Assembly (NCBI RefSeq): GCF_004023625.1
Contig: NZ_ML137708.1
Coordinates: forward strand, 31,252 to 95,251
From: Streptomyces cavernae
GTDB taxonomy: Bacteria > Actinomycetota > Actinomycetes > Streptomycetales > Streptomycetaceae
Reading direction: 5' to 3'
DNA length: 64,000 bases
A program made the position numbers and the translations under genes. The notes below the pieces were generated by a model. It searched no databases and had not been told where the DNA came from. It worked only from the letters and a program-made list of their open reading frames with translations. Below, piece by piece: positions 42,398 through 51,782 of this stretch; within the stretch, counting starts at the first letter, position 1, and every line of letters begins with the position of its first letter.

Positions 42398-43576
42398 TCA
42401 CTTGCGAGCCTGGACGAGTGCGTGTGTCCCGCTCGTCCGCCAGCGCTCGCCGTGCGCGGTGGTCAGTGCGGTCTCGGTCGTCGCGTCGAGCCCCACGATC
42501 ACCTCCGACTTCAGGGTGCGCAGTGCCGCCACAGGGCCGGGGAAGTACGCGGTGACGTCGGTGAACGGGGTGGTCGGCGGCCAGAGCCGGTCGCCCACCA
42601 GGCGGCGGTAGTTGAGGTCGCCCTTGAAGAGGGTGAGGTCGGCCCCCGCGAACTCCCGGCGGAGATCGCCGGGCATGTCGGCGTACGGCAGCGGTGCGCA
42701 GCAGAACGGATGGGCGCGCAGCACCAGCCGTCCGGCGCCGATCAGCGACCACAGGCGGGCGCCTGTCTCGCCGGCGACGCCGTCCGCCGCGCGCAGGAAG
42801 CGCAGACAGTCGAGGACGTCGGCGGTCATGGCGTCGGAGACGTAGTACGGGTACGGCTTCAGCTCCAGGACGACACGGTCGGCGTGGCGGTGCCGCAGGA
42901 GGTGGTCGATGAGGAGCAGGTCGGGCAGGAGTTCCCGCCCGGCGTTGTCGGCGACCAGGCACACCGTGCCCGTATTGCCGGCGGGCATCAGCGACCACAG
43001 CGCCTCCGAGTCGTCCACGACCAGCGGGGTGTCGTCCCCGCTCGTCGCGCCACCCGTCTGGATCTGGAAGCCGAGGTCCGCCCGGTTGCCCCAGAGGGAA
43101 CCGTGCAGCAGGGCCCGGCGCTGCTCGTCGACGGGTTTCTCGGCGAGGGCGTCGAGGGCGCGGGCCTCCTGCCGGGCCTCGTCGGTTGTCAACTCGGCCT
43201 GTTTGAAGGGGCGGAACGGGTCGACGCCCTGCCAGGGGCCCGCCGCGAAGTAGCCGACCGCTTCGAGGAGCCGGCGGTAGAAGTAGCTCTCCGCCCACAG
43301 GAACGGCACGTCGAACCAGGACCGGCCGAAGTACTCGTGCCCCCACTCCTGCCACCGCGCGTGGTCGTGGGCTTCCGCGCCGAGGGGTTCGATCACGCCC
43401 TCGGTGCTCGACCGCAGCAGTGCGTCCAGCTCCTGGTGCTGTTCGGGGCCGTATGGGAAGGCGTCACGCACCTTCCTGATCAGCGCCGGATGCCTCTCGG
43501 CCAGCACCGACCGGGGGAAGGACCCCGGCCGGTCGCTCAGGACGACGGGCGCTTCGACTGCTTCGGGCATGCTCAA
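42398..43576 (-). CDS. DUF89/ARMT1-type damage-control phosphatase
   Basis: This 392-aa protein has the metal-dependent DUF89 core. The N-terminal helical part contains DHARWQEWGHEYFGRSWFDVPFLWAESYFYRRLLEAV. The active-site motifs are CLVADNAGRELLPDLLLIDHLL (Asp-Asn metal site) and LTLFKGDLNYRRLVGDRLWP (Lys/Gly-Asp/Asn). Family members hydrolyse toxic phosphosugars or phosphometabolites; some act on fructose-1-phosphate. GGAGGG lies 5 bases before the TTG at 43576 and 11 before the ATG at 43570, so the start is uncertain by two codons. It follows the Nramp remnant on the same strand after 36 bases. Confidence 0.9.
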   Translation of the reverse strand: MSMPEAVEAPVVLSDRPGSFPRSVLAERHPALIRKVRDAFPYGPEQHQELDALLRSSTEGVIEPLGAEAHDHARWQEWGHEYFGRSWFDVPFLWAESYFYRRLLEAVGYFAAGPWQGVDPFRPFKQAELTTDEARQEARALDALAEKPVDEQRRALLHGSLWGNRADLGFQIQTGGATSGDDTPLVVDDSEALWSLMPAGNTGTVCLVADNAGRELLPDLLLIDHLLRHRHADRVVLELKPYPYYVSDAMTADVLDCLRFLRAADGVAGETGARLWSLIGAGRLVLRAHPFCCAPLPYADMPGDLRREFAGADLTLFKGDLNYRRLVGDRLWPPTTPFTDVTAYFPGPVAALRTLKSEVIVGLDATTETALTTAHGERWRTSGTHALVQARK

Positions 43577-43612
43577 CTGTCCCTCCGGATGGCCGGAGGA
43601 TCACCGTACCGC

Positions 43613-44143
43613 TCACTCGGGGAGGCTCAGCCCCAGCACGTCCAGCACTCCGTAGATCCCGAGGAACACGATCGCCGCGCTGCTGAGCAGCAGCGCCACC
43701 GTGAGCCAGGGGCTGCCGCGGAAGCGGCGCTCGACGTCCGTGGACCGCAGGCGCCAGACCGCGACCACAACGGCCAGCAGGAAGATCCCGCCGCCGATCC
43801 CGCCGATCTGCACCATCAGCACGGGCGACTGTACGAAGAGGAAGGAACCGGCCCACAGCGGCGGCAGACAGCAGGTGAGGATCCGGATGGTGCGCCGCCG
43901 GACGCGTGCGTCGCGCCAGTCGACGACGCCGAGCAGGCCGAGCGTGTTGGTCCACAGCCGCGGCACGCTCGCGGTGGAGCCGATGAGGGTGGAGTAGAGG
44001 ACCGTGATGGCTCCTGCGAGGAACAGGTACTCGGCCCATGGGCCCATGGTGTCGGTGTAGACGCGGGACAGCGTGGTGATCATCGAGTTGCCCTCGGGCA
44101 CCAGTTGCTGCGGGTACAGGACCGCCGCGCCGATGACGTTTGC
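43613..44143 (-). pseudogene. C-terminal half of an Nramp-type metal transporter
   Basis: From ANVIGAAVLYPQQLVPEGNSMI to the stop, the frame encodes membrane helices of an Nramp/MntH-like transporter (AEYLFLAGAITVLYSTLIG, PPLWAGSFLFVQSPVLMVQIGGIGGGIF, LTVALLLSSAAIVFLGIYGVL). The N-terminal half, including the metal-binding DPGN helix, is missing. Its beginning abuts, in another frame, the broken end of the 2-hydroxyacid dehydrogenase gene at about 44140-44150. This is a deletion or recombination junction; the remnant is unlikely to transport. Confidence 0.8.
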
Positions 44144-44144
44144 A

Positions 44145-45005
44145 CGCCGCCATGTGCGAGGTGAGCAGGACGTTGGGGGCGGTGCGCAGCGGACTGTCGG
44201 GGGGCAGTGGCTCATGGGCGAAGGCGTCCAGCGCGGCACCGCCGAGCCGGCCCTCCGTCAGCAGCACGGCCAGCGCGTGTTCGTCGACGAGGCCGCCGCG
44301 GGCCGCGTTGACGAGGAGGGCGCCGGGCTTCATGGCCGTCAGCCGCCGCTCGTCGAGCAGCGGTCCCGCCGCCGGGTCGGCCGGCAGATGCAGGCTGACG
44401 ACGTCGGCGCGGGCGAGCAGTTCCGTCAGGCCCGCCCGTTCGGCCCCCGGGGTTTCGTCCACGTACGGATCGTGGGCGAGGATCGTCATGCCGAATGCCG
44501 CACCGCAACCCGCGAGCAGCCGTCCGATCCTGCCGAATCCGATCACGCCGAGGGTCCCGCCGGCCAGTTCGGGACCGAACAGCTTGGGCCACCCTCCCTG
44601 CGCGACCTGTTGGTGCGAGGCGGCGATGCCGCGTGCGGCGGCGAGGATCAGACCGAAGGTGTACTCGGCCACGGCACGGGAGTTGCTGCCCGGTGCGCAG
44701 ACGACACGGATGCCCCGGGCCCGCGCGGCGGCTAGGTCGATGGTGTCGACTCCGGCGCCGTGCTTGGCGATGACCTTGAGCCGCCGTGCCGCGTCCATCA
44801 CCTCCGCCGTGATCAGGTCCATGCCGACGATCAGTGCGTCCGCCTCGGTGATCCACAGGCGTAACTCCCGCGCGGGCAGGGCGGTGTCCTCGTACGGGCG
44901 TGACGGACCGGCCCCGGCGGACTCGAGGATCTGCCAGGGTTCGGGAGCGTGGCGGGCGAAGGTGGGGGTGGTGATGAGGGTCGTGGCGCGGGACGGAGCC
45001 GTCAT
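44145..45005 (-). pseudogene. 2-hydroxyacid dehydrogenase truncated at the 3' end
   Basis: The first 287 residues are a normal D-2-hydroxyacid/phosphoglycerate dehydrogenase: VIAKHGAGVDTIDLAAARARGI, cofactor loop GTLGVIGFGRIGRLLAGCGAAFGM, the catalytic Arg in LVNAARGGLVDEHAL, the catalytic Glu in ALDAFAHEPLPPDSPL and the catalytic His in LLTSHMAA. Homology stops at HMAA; the frame then runs on as unrelated out-of-frame Nramp and DUF89 sequence to 43464. Only the last helix or two (about 25-30 residues) are lost, so residual activity is possible. The ATG overlaps the sialidase-like stop (ATGA). It was probably the last enzyme of the coupled operon from 53.4 kb. Confidence 0.85.
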
Positions 45006-46240
45006 ACGGGGAACTCCCGATCGGTCCAGCTCGGGCTCAGACGTACATAGGTGATGGTGCGCCGGTGGTGTGTGTACGCGAGGTGCAGGCTGCCGTCGGG
45101 GGTCTGGGTGATGGATGGGTAGGAGAGTTCCCGGTTGAGGCCGTCACGGGAGTTGTTGGTGAGGCAGTGGCCGTCGCCGGTCTCCAGGTCGTGGCGTAAG
45201 GGCCAGGTGCGGCCGCCGTCGGAGGAGAGGGCGAGGCTGAGCGGGGCACGGGGAGCGCCCCAGAAGGCGTCACCCGAGGGAGTCCGGTGCCCGCCGCCGG
45301 CTCCGCCCGCGCCCGCCGTCCCGCCGCCCGTGTCGGCGGTGTGGGGGCTGTCGGGGCTGTCGGGTATGTCGTCGTAGAGCGACACACGGCGCCCGACCGC
45401 GTCGTCCCTGCTGCTGTGGTTGTACGCGAGGGCGAGCCCGCCGTCGTCCAACACGGCGTACTGGATCGAGGAGTTGTTGTTCGGCAGAGCCAGCGGCTCC
45501 GGCTCGCTCCAGGTCTCCCCCTCGTCGTAGGACACGCTGCGGTGCACGGCGTCGGCGCGGCGGCTGCGGAACAGGGCGAGCAGTGAACCGTCGGGCAGGG
45601 CGCGGATGTTCATGTGGACGAGTCCTGTTGAAGCGGGTACCGGACGCTCGCGCCAGGTGCTTCCGCCGTCGTGACTGATCAGCACCGAGCTGGTGTCCCG
45701 GTCCCCCGTCCAGGGCGTTCCGGGTGCTGTCAGGCAGCGGAAGACGGGCAGCAGCAGCCGCCCGCTGCCGGGGAGTTCCACGATCGGCTGGCGGACGAAG
45801 ATGCCGCCCGGGAACACCGTGCGGGAGGGGCCCCAGGTGGCGCCGTTGTCGGCGCTGACGCGCAGCCGCACCTCGGCGGTCTCCTGTCGGCCCCCGAGTT
45901 GGGCGGTGTGCAGCAGCCACAGTTCGCCGGAGGGGGCGGGGAAGAGCAGTGGGTTCTGCTCCGAGCGGGTGGGGTCCGCGGAGAGCCGGACCGGGTCGGT
46001 CCAGACTTCCGAGTCCGCTGCGAGCCGGGAGAACCACACGGAGATGTCGGCGACTCCCTCCAGCGTGCCCGCGAACCAGACGCAGGCGAGGTCTCCGCCG
46101 GGCAGTACGGTGAGATTGGCGGCGTGGTTCTGCACTGCGGGGGCGGTCAGTCGGGCTTCCCAGCGGCCGCGTTGACCGGCGAGAGGCCGTACGACGCCGT
46201 CGGCCACCGGTGTGAGCGGCCCGAGTGTTTCGCTCGTCAT
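45002..46240 (-). CDS. Sialidase-like BNR/Asp-box protein
   Basis: This 412-aa beta-propeller protein has four Asp boxes: SADNGATWGP, SHDGGSTWRE, SYDEGETWSE and SSDGGRTWPL. Conserved exo-sialidase-type stretches include HAANLTVLPGGDLACVWFAG, LLFPAPSGELWLLHTAQ and SIQYAVLDDGGLALAYNH. It has no signal peptide, so it would act in the cytoplasm on imported glycoconjugates, if it is a hydrolase at all; the arginine triad could not be confirmed by eye. A Gly/Ala-rich insertion (about residues 305-325) lies in one loop. It is coupled by ATGA overlaps to the aldolase upstream and to the dehydrogenase downstream. Confidence 0.88.
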   Translation of the reverse strand: MTSETLGPLTPVADGVVRPLAGQRGRWEARLTAPAVQNHAANLTVLPGGDLACVWFAGTLEGVADISVWFSRLAADSEVWTDPVRLSADPTRSEQNPLLFPAPSGELWLLHTAQLGGRQETAEVRLRVSADNGATWGPSRTVFPGGIFVRQPIVELPGSGRLLLPVFRCLTAPGTPWTGDRDTSSVLISHDGGSTWRERPVPASTGLVHMNIRALPDGSLLALFRSRRADAVHRSVSYDEGETWSEPEPLALPNNNSSIQYAVLDDGGLALAYNHSSRDDAVGRRVSLYDDIPDSPDSPHTADTGGGTAGAGGAGGGHRTPSGDAFWGAPRAPLSLALSSDGGRTWPLRHDLETGDGHCLTNNSRDGLNRELSYPSITQTPDGSLHLAYTHHRRTITYVRLSPSWTDREFPV

Positions 46241-47031
46241 CGTGCCTCCCCCACCGCTCGGGCCGCGGTCAGATGGCCCGCCGCGGCCTGCTCCAGATGG
46301 ACGAGGTCGCAGGCCACCGTGGCGAAGGTGAAGCCTTCGGCGAGGCGTTTGGCCGCGCTCGCGCCGTCGGGGTTGTGGATGCCCGCGGCGATGCCGGCGG
46401 CGGCCGCCGTCTTGCGTACGGTCTCCAGCGCGGCCTCGAACTCGGCGGCGACGGCGGGGTCCGTGGAGGTGGCGCCGCCGAGCGCGATCCGCAGGTCGGA
46501 CGGGCCGATGTAGACGCCGTCGAGGCCCTCGGTGGCGCAGATCTCCTCGACGTTGGCGAGCCCCTCGGCCGTCTCGATCATGGCCAGCACGACGGTCTGC
46601 CGGTGCGCGTCGGCCGGGTTGGGGCCGATCCGCAACCCGGAGCGCATCGGGCCGTACGAGCGGCGGCCCAGCGGTGGGTAGCGCACGGCGGCGACCGCGT
46701 CGGCCGCGTCCCGCGCGGTGTCTATCAGGGGCACGATGACTCCGGCGGCGCCCGCGTCCAGGGCCTTGCCGATCGGTGAGGGGTCGTTGGCCTCGACGCG
46801 GACGAGTCCGACGGCGGTGGAACCCCGGGTGTCGATCGCGGTGAGCGAGGCGAGCACGCCCGCGTACCCGATGAGGCCGTGCTGGGCGTCGAGGGCGATG
46901 TAGTCGTAGCCGAGGCGGGCGAGGCGTTCGGTGGCGACCGGCGCGTCCAGGACGCACCAGTAGCCGACGAGTGGTTCACGGCCGCGGAGCGCGGTGGCGA
47001 AGGCGGCTGCCGTTCCGGGGGCGGCGGACAT
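46237..47031 (-). CDS. HpcH/HpaI-type aldolase
   Basis: This 264-aa class II pyruvate aldolase has the catalytic His region YDYIALDAQHGLIGY, the Arg/Gly loop AGVIVPLIDTARDAADAVAAVRYPPLG, the metal-binding Glu in AMIETAEGLANVEEI and the Asp in GVYIGPSDLRIALGG. Family members split 2-keto-3-deoxy or 4-hydroxy-2-keto acids to pyruvate plus an aldehyde; one member cleaves 5-keto-4-deoxyglucarate. In this operon, with a sialidase-like protein and a 2-hydroxyacid dehydrogenase, a deoxy-ulosonic acid substrate is a reasonable guess. ATG has a GGAGCC-type purine block upstream; its 3' end overlaps the sialidase-like start. Confidence 0.92.
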   Translation of the reverse strand: MSAAPGTAAAFATALRGREPLVGYWCVLDAPVATERLARLGYDYIALDAQHGLIGYAGVLASLTAIDTRGSTAVGLVRVEANDPSPIGKALDAGAAGVIVPLIDTARDAADAVAAVRYPPLGRRSYGPMRSGLRIGPNPADAHRQTVVLAMIETAEGLANVEEICATEGLDGVYIGPSDLRIALGGATSTDPAVAAEFEAALETVRKTAAAAGIAAGIHNPDGASAAKRLAEGFTFATVACDLVHLEQAAAGHLTAARAVGEAR

Positions 47032-47117
47032 GGGGGGTGGCTCCTTGTTTCTGGGCTCGGTTCGCCTCGGGGGCGGCTGTGTCCCGTTGGCTCACTCGGC
47101 AGTGGGTGTTGCACGGG

Positions 47118-48094
47118 TCAACGGTTGTAGGCGGGCATCGGGCCGCGCAGCCGGGCGCCGATCTCGTCACAGGCCGCGGTCACCTCGTCGGGCAGTGGCC
47201 CGGCCTCGGCGGCACGGATATTGGCGAGCAGATGCGTGAGGCTGGAGCCGCCGAGCAGGAGTGCGCCGGTTGAGGGGCGGTCGAGGAGCCAGCGCAGTGC
47301 CACGTCGGTGAGTGGGATGCCCGCGCCGTCGGCGACCCCGGCCAGTTCTTCCACCGCGCCGAACGGCCGCTCGTCCCAGTAGCGTTGGCGGTACATGGCG
47401 GCCAGCCGTGAGTCACCGAAGCGGCCGTGTCCGGGCTCCGCGCCGAAGTGGTGACGGCCCGTCAGCAAGCCGCCGGCCAGCGGGTTGTAGACCATGGTGG
47501 GCAGCTTGGTGACGGCCGCGTACTCGACGTACTCCTCCTCGATGCGGCGCGCGAGCAGGTTGTGCAGTTGCTGGGCCACGACGGGGCGGGGCGCGCCGAC
47601 CTGGTCGGCCATGCGTGTCAGCAGGGCGATCTGCCAGGCCGCGTAGTTGGACACGCCGAGCGCGCGGACCTTCCCCTCGATGACGAGTTCGGCGACGGTG
47701 ACCAGGGTTTCGGCGATCGGGGTCGCGCGGTCGGGCTGGTGGAGGTAGAGCAGGTCGACGTGGTCGATGCCGAGACGTTTGAGGCTGCCGTCGAGGCAGG
47801 CGCGCAAGCCGGCGGCGGACAGCGGCGCGTTGTCGCCCTGGTCGGAGTGGGGTATGCCCACCTTGGTGGCCAGGACGACGCGGTCGCGGCGGCCGGGCAG
47901 CAGTTCGCCGAGGAGGCGCTCGCTCTCGCCCCCCGCGTACCCGTTGGCGGTGTCGACGCCGGTGATGCCCGCGTCCAGTGCCGCGTCCAGCATGGCGGCG
48001 GCGCCCGCGCGGTCGACGGTGTCGCCGAAGGTCATGGTGCCGAGGACCAGCCGGGAGAGCGGGACGGGGATGTTCGGCAGGTCGAGGCCGATGG

Positions 48095-48098
<4 letters not shown>
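47118..48098 (-). CDS. Aldo/keto reductase (operon member)
   Basis: This 326-aa TIM-barrel reductase has the catalytic tetrad in GVDTANGYAGGESE (Asp and Tyr), VLATKVG (Lys) and LLYLHQPD (His). The NADPH-binding end has LLLGGSSLTHLLANIRA. GTG at 48098 starts the barrel region directly, with AGGAAG upstream and a GTGA overlap with the preceding ATPase gene. It would reduce or oxidise a sugar-derived aldehyde or ketone in the pathway. The 86-bp gap to the aldolase gene shows no terminator. Confidence 0.92.
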
Positions 48099-49092
<994 letters not shown>

Positions 49093-49096
<4 letters not shown>

Positions 49097-49947
49097 GAGG
49101 CTGCTCCCTGGACGGCGGGTTCGGTGTGCCCTTCACCGTCCTCGTCCCAGGCGCCCAGCCGGGGCACGGCGGCGAGGAGATCGCGGGTGTACGGCTCCGC
49201 GGGCCGCCGGACGATCTGTTCGGCCGGGCCCGACTCCACGAACCGGCCGTCCTTCATGACGTGGATACGGTCGGACACCAGCCGTGCCACCCCGAGGTCA
49301 TGCGTGATCATCAGCATCCCGACACCGGTGCGTTCCTGAAGTTCCATGAGCAGATCGAGGACGCTCGCCTGCACCGTGGCATCCAGCGCGGAGGTGGGCT
49401 CGTCGGCGACCAGCAGCTGAGGTTCCCCGGCCAGCGCGATCGCGATCAGGATGCGCTGGAGCATGCCCCCGGAGAACTGGTGCGGATACGCCTTCCAGCG
49501 GGTCTCCGGCTTGCTGATGCGCACCTGGGCCAGCAGTTCGGTCCCCCTGTCGCGGGCCTCGGCCCTGGACAGTTCGGGGTGGCACAGCCGGATCGCCCCG
49601 CCCAGCTGACGGCCGATGGAGTGCACCGGGCTCAGCGCGGTCATCGGGGCCTGGGGGATCAGCGAGACGGTACGGCCGCGGACCGCGGGCGCGGCGCCGG
49701 GATCGGCGATGACGTCCCGCCCCGCGATGCGTACGCTGCCGGAGCACACGGCGAGCCCTTCGGGCAGCAGTCGCAGCACGCCCATCGCGGTCGTCGACTT
49801 GCCGGAGCCGGACTCTCCGATGAGGGTGACGGTCTCACCGCGGCCGACGGTGAAGCTGACGCCGTCGACCGCCCGTACGACACCGTTCGCGGTGATCAGT
49901 TCGATCTGCAGCTCGTCCACGTCCAGCAGGGACGTTTCCTCAGACAT
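49093..49947 (-). CDS. Peptide-type ABC transporter ATPase (DppD type)
   Basis: This 284-aa ATPase has Walker A VTLIGESGSGKSTTAMGVL, Q-loop LIPQAPMTALSPVHSIG, signature HQFSGGMLQRILIAIALAG, Walker B QLLVADEPTSALDAT and switch MITHDLGV. The C-terminal region (VESGPAEQIVRRPAEPYTRDLLAAVP) matches the oligopeptide-family extension that binds an iron-sulfur cluster in some members; the cysteines for that are not evident. It lies 3 bases after the permease stop and overlaps the next ATPase by ATGA. Confidence 0.94.
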
Positions 49948-49950
49948 GGG

Positions 49951-50847
49951 TCACGCTCCCTTCCGGCGCCGCGTGCGGTCCCGCAGCCCGTCGCCGATCA
50001 GGTTCACCCCGACCACGAGCAGGGCGATGACCAGGCCGGGCAGGGTCACCAGCCACCACGAGGTGGTGATGTAGGCCTGTCCGTCGGAGATGATCCGTCC
50101 CCAGGTCGCGAACGGCCGCTGCGGGCCCGCGCCGAGGTAACTCAGCGCGCTCTCCAGCAGTACGGCCTGGGCGAGCAGCAGCAGCACCACCAGGCCGGCC
50201 GGGCGTACGACGTTGGGGATGACGTGCCGCGCCAGGACCTGGCGGCCGCGCAGTCCGAGGACGCGGGCGGCGGCGACGTACGGTTTCTCCCGCTCGACCA
50301 GCACCAGCGAACGCGTCAGCCGGGCCACCTCCGGCCACTGGGCGCAGGCGATCACAACGGTGATGACGGTGACCGAGGGCCCGAACAGGGCGACGACGAG
50401 GAGGAGCATCATCAGCAGGGGCAGCGCGAGCTGGGCCTCCAGGAAGCGGGAGACGACCGCGTCGGCCCAGCCGCCGAAGAACCCGGCCGCCGATCCGGCC
50501 ACGATGCCGATCAGCCCGGAGACGGCGACGGCGAGGACACCGACCGTCAGGGAGACCTGGCCGCCGTGCAGGATGCGGGAGAGCAGATCGCGGCCGAGTT
50601 GGTCGGTGCCGAGGAGATGGTCCGCGCTCAGCGGCGGCAGTCGGCGCCGGGACAGGTCCTGGCCGTCCGGGTCGGGCAGCGGCAGCAGGCTCGCGAGGGC
50701 GACGGGCAGGACGACGAGGGCCGTGCACACGGCACCGGCCCACAGTTTGAAGCGGGCGCCGCGTTGCTGCCGGGTGGCGGTGGCGCGGGCGAGGTCGCGC
50801 GCGGTGACGGCGCTGGGCCGCCCGGGCTTGAGTGCCGTGGTGGTCAT
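49951..50847 (-). CDS. Peptide-type ABC transporter permease (DppC type)
   Basis: This 298-aa permease has an N-terminal membrane anchor (FKLWAGAVCTALVVLPVALA), a periplasmic-type segment ending in LLGTDQLGRDLLSRILHGG, and then five membrane helices with the EAA loop EREKPYVAAARVLGLRGRQVLARHVIPN. The GTDxxGRDxxSR signature is diagnostic for DppC/OppC. It starts two bases after the DppB-like stop, so translation is coupled. The importer substrate may be a sugar acid or glycopeptide rather than a plain peptide, judged by the neighbouring enzymes. Confidence 0.94.
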   Translation of the reverse strand: MTTTALKPGRPSAVTARDLARATATRQQRGARFKLWAGAVCTALVVLPVALASLLPLPDPDGQDLSRRRLPPLSADHLLGTDQLGRDLLSRILHGGQVSLTVGVLAVAVSGLIGIVAGSAAGFFGGWADAVVSRFLEAQLALPLLMMLLLVVALFGPSVTVITVVIACAQWPEVARLTRSLVLVEREKPYVAAARVLGLRGRQVLARHVIPNVVRPAGLVVLLLLAQAVLLESALSYLGAGPQRPFATWGRIISDGQAYITTSWWLVTLPGLVIALLVVGVNLIGDGLRDRTRRRKGA

Positions 50848-50849
50848 GC

Positions 50850-51779
50850 TCAGGCCGCCTTTCCGAGACGTACCCGTGGGTCGAGCAGCGGGTAGGCGAG
50901 GTCGACGATGAGTTGGACGAGGATCGCGAGGGTGGCGGTCACCACCACCGTCGCCTGGATCAGCGGGTAGTCGCGGGTGGCCAGGGCGCGGACGACGAGC
51001 GAGCCGACGCCGGGCCAGCCGAAGACGACCTCCACGACCACGACACCGTTCAGCAGGGCCGCGAAGCGCGTGCCCAGTGCGGTGAGCAGCGGAACGGCCG
51101 AGTTGCGCAGTCCGTAGCGCCAGGCCAGGGCCCGTTCGGAGACTCCGCGGGAGCGGGCCACGGTGGTGTACGGGGCGGCCAGCGCGACCGTCATCTCACG
51201 GCGTACCAGCCGGGAGACCAGGGCGAGTTGGAGGATCGCCACGGTGACCGTCGGCAGGACCAGACCGCTCCAGGAGGTGAATCCGGAGGCGGGCAGCACC
51301 GGGACCAGTACGGCGAAGACGGTCAGCAGCATCACGCCGGTCCAGAAGTCGGGCATCGACTGGCCGGCGATGGTCAGCACATTGGCGCCCAACTCCCGTT
51401 TGGTGTCGGCCCGCCTGGCCATCCACACACCCAGCGGTACCGCGATCACGGTGGTGACGGCGATCGCGGAGACCGCGAGGGTGATGGTGTACGGCATCCG
51501 GTCCATGACCACGTCGAAGGCCGGGGCGCGGAAGGAGTAGCTGGTGCCGAGGTCCCCGGTGAACAGGTCCCGCAGGAAGATCCCGTACTGGGTGATCAGC
51601 GGTCCGTCGAGGCCGAACTGCGCGCGGATGCGCTGGAGGTCGGCACTGCTCGCGGTGGGCGGGGCGTAGGCGGCGGCCGGGTCGCCGGGGGCGAGGCGGA
51701 CCAGCAGGAAGACCGTGGTGAGGGTGAGGAAGACGGTGAGCAGGCTCTGGCCGATACGCCGGGCGAGATAGGCGGCCAT
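50850..51779 (-). CDS. Peptide-type ABC transporter permease (DppB type)
   Basis: This 309-aa permease starts MAAYLARRIGQSLLTVFLTLTTVFLLVRLAPGDP, the standard DppB N-terminus. It has six membrane helices and the coupling loop TTVARSRGVSERALAWRYGLRNSAVPLL. It begins 3 bases after the binding-protein stop. The order binding protein, DppB, DppC, DppD, DppF is the canonical one. Confidence 0.95.
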   Translation of the reverse strand: MAAYLARRIGQSLLTVFLTLTTVFLLVRLAPGDPAAAYAPPTASSADLQRIRAQFGLDGPLITQYGIFLRDLFTGDLGTSYSFRAPAFDVVMDRMPYTITLAVSAIAVTTVIAVPLGVWMARRADTKRELGANVLTIAGQSMPDFWTGVMLLTVFAVLVPVLPASGFTSWSGLVLPTVTVAILQLALVSRLVRREMTVALAAPYTTVARSRGVSERALAWRYGLRNSAVPLLTALGTRFAALLNGVVVVEVVFGWPGVGSLVVRALATRDYPLIQATVVVTATLAILVQLIVDLAYPLLDPRVRLGKAA

Positions 51780-51782
51780 GAC

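Noticed and set aside
43464..44144. Treating the whole 513-codon frame from 45005 as one fusion enzyme
   Set aside because: After residue 287 the sequence is Nramp and DUF89 DNA read in the wrong frame, so it is not a real domain fusion.
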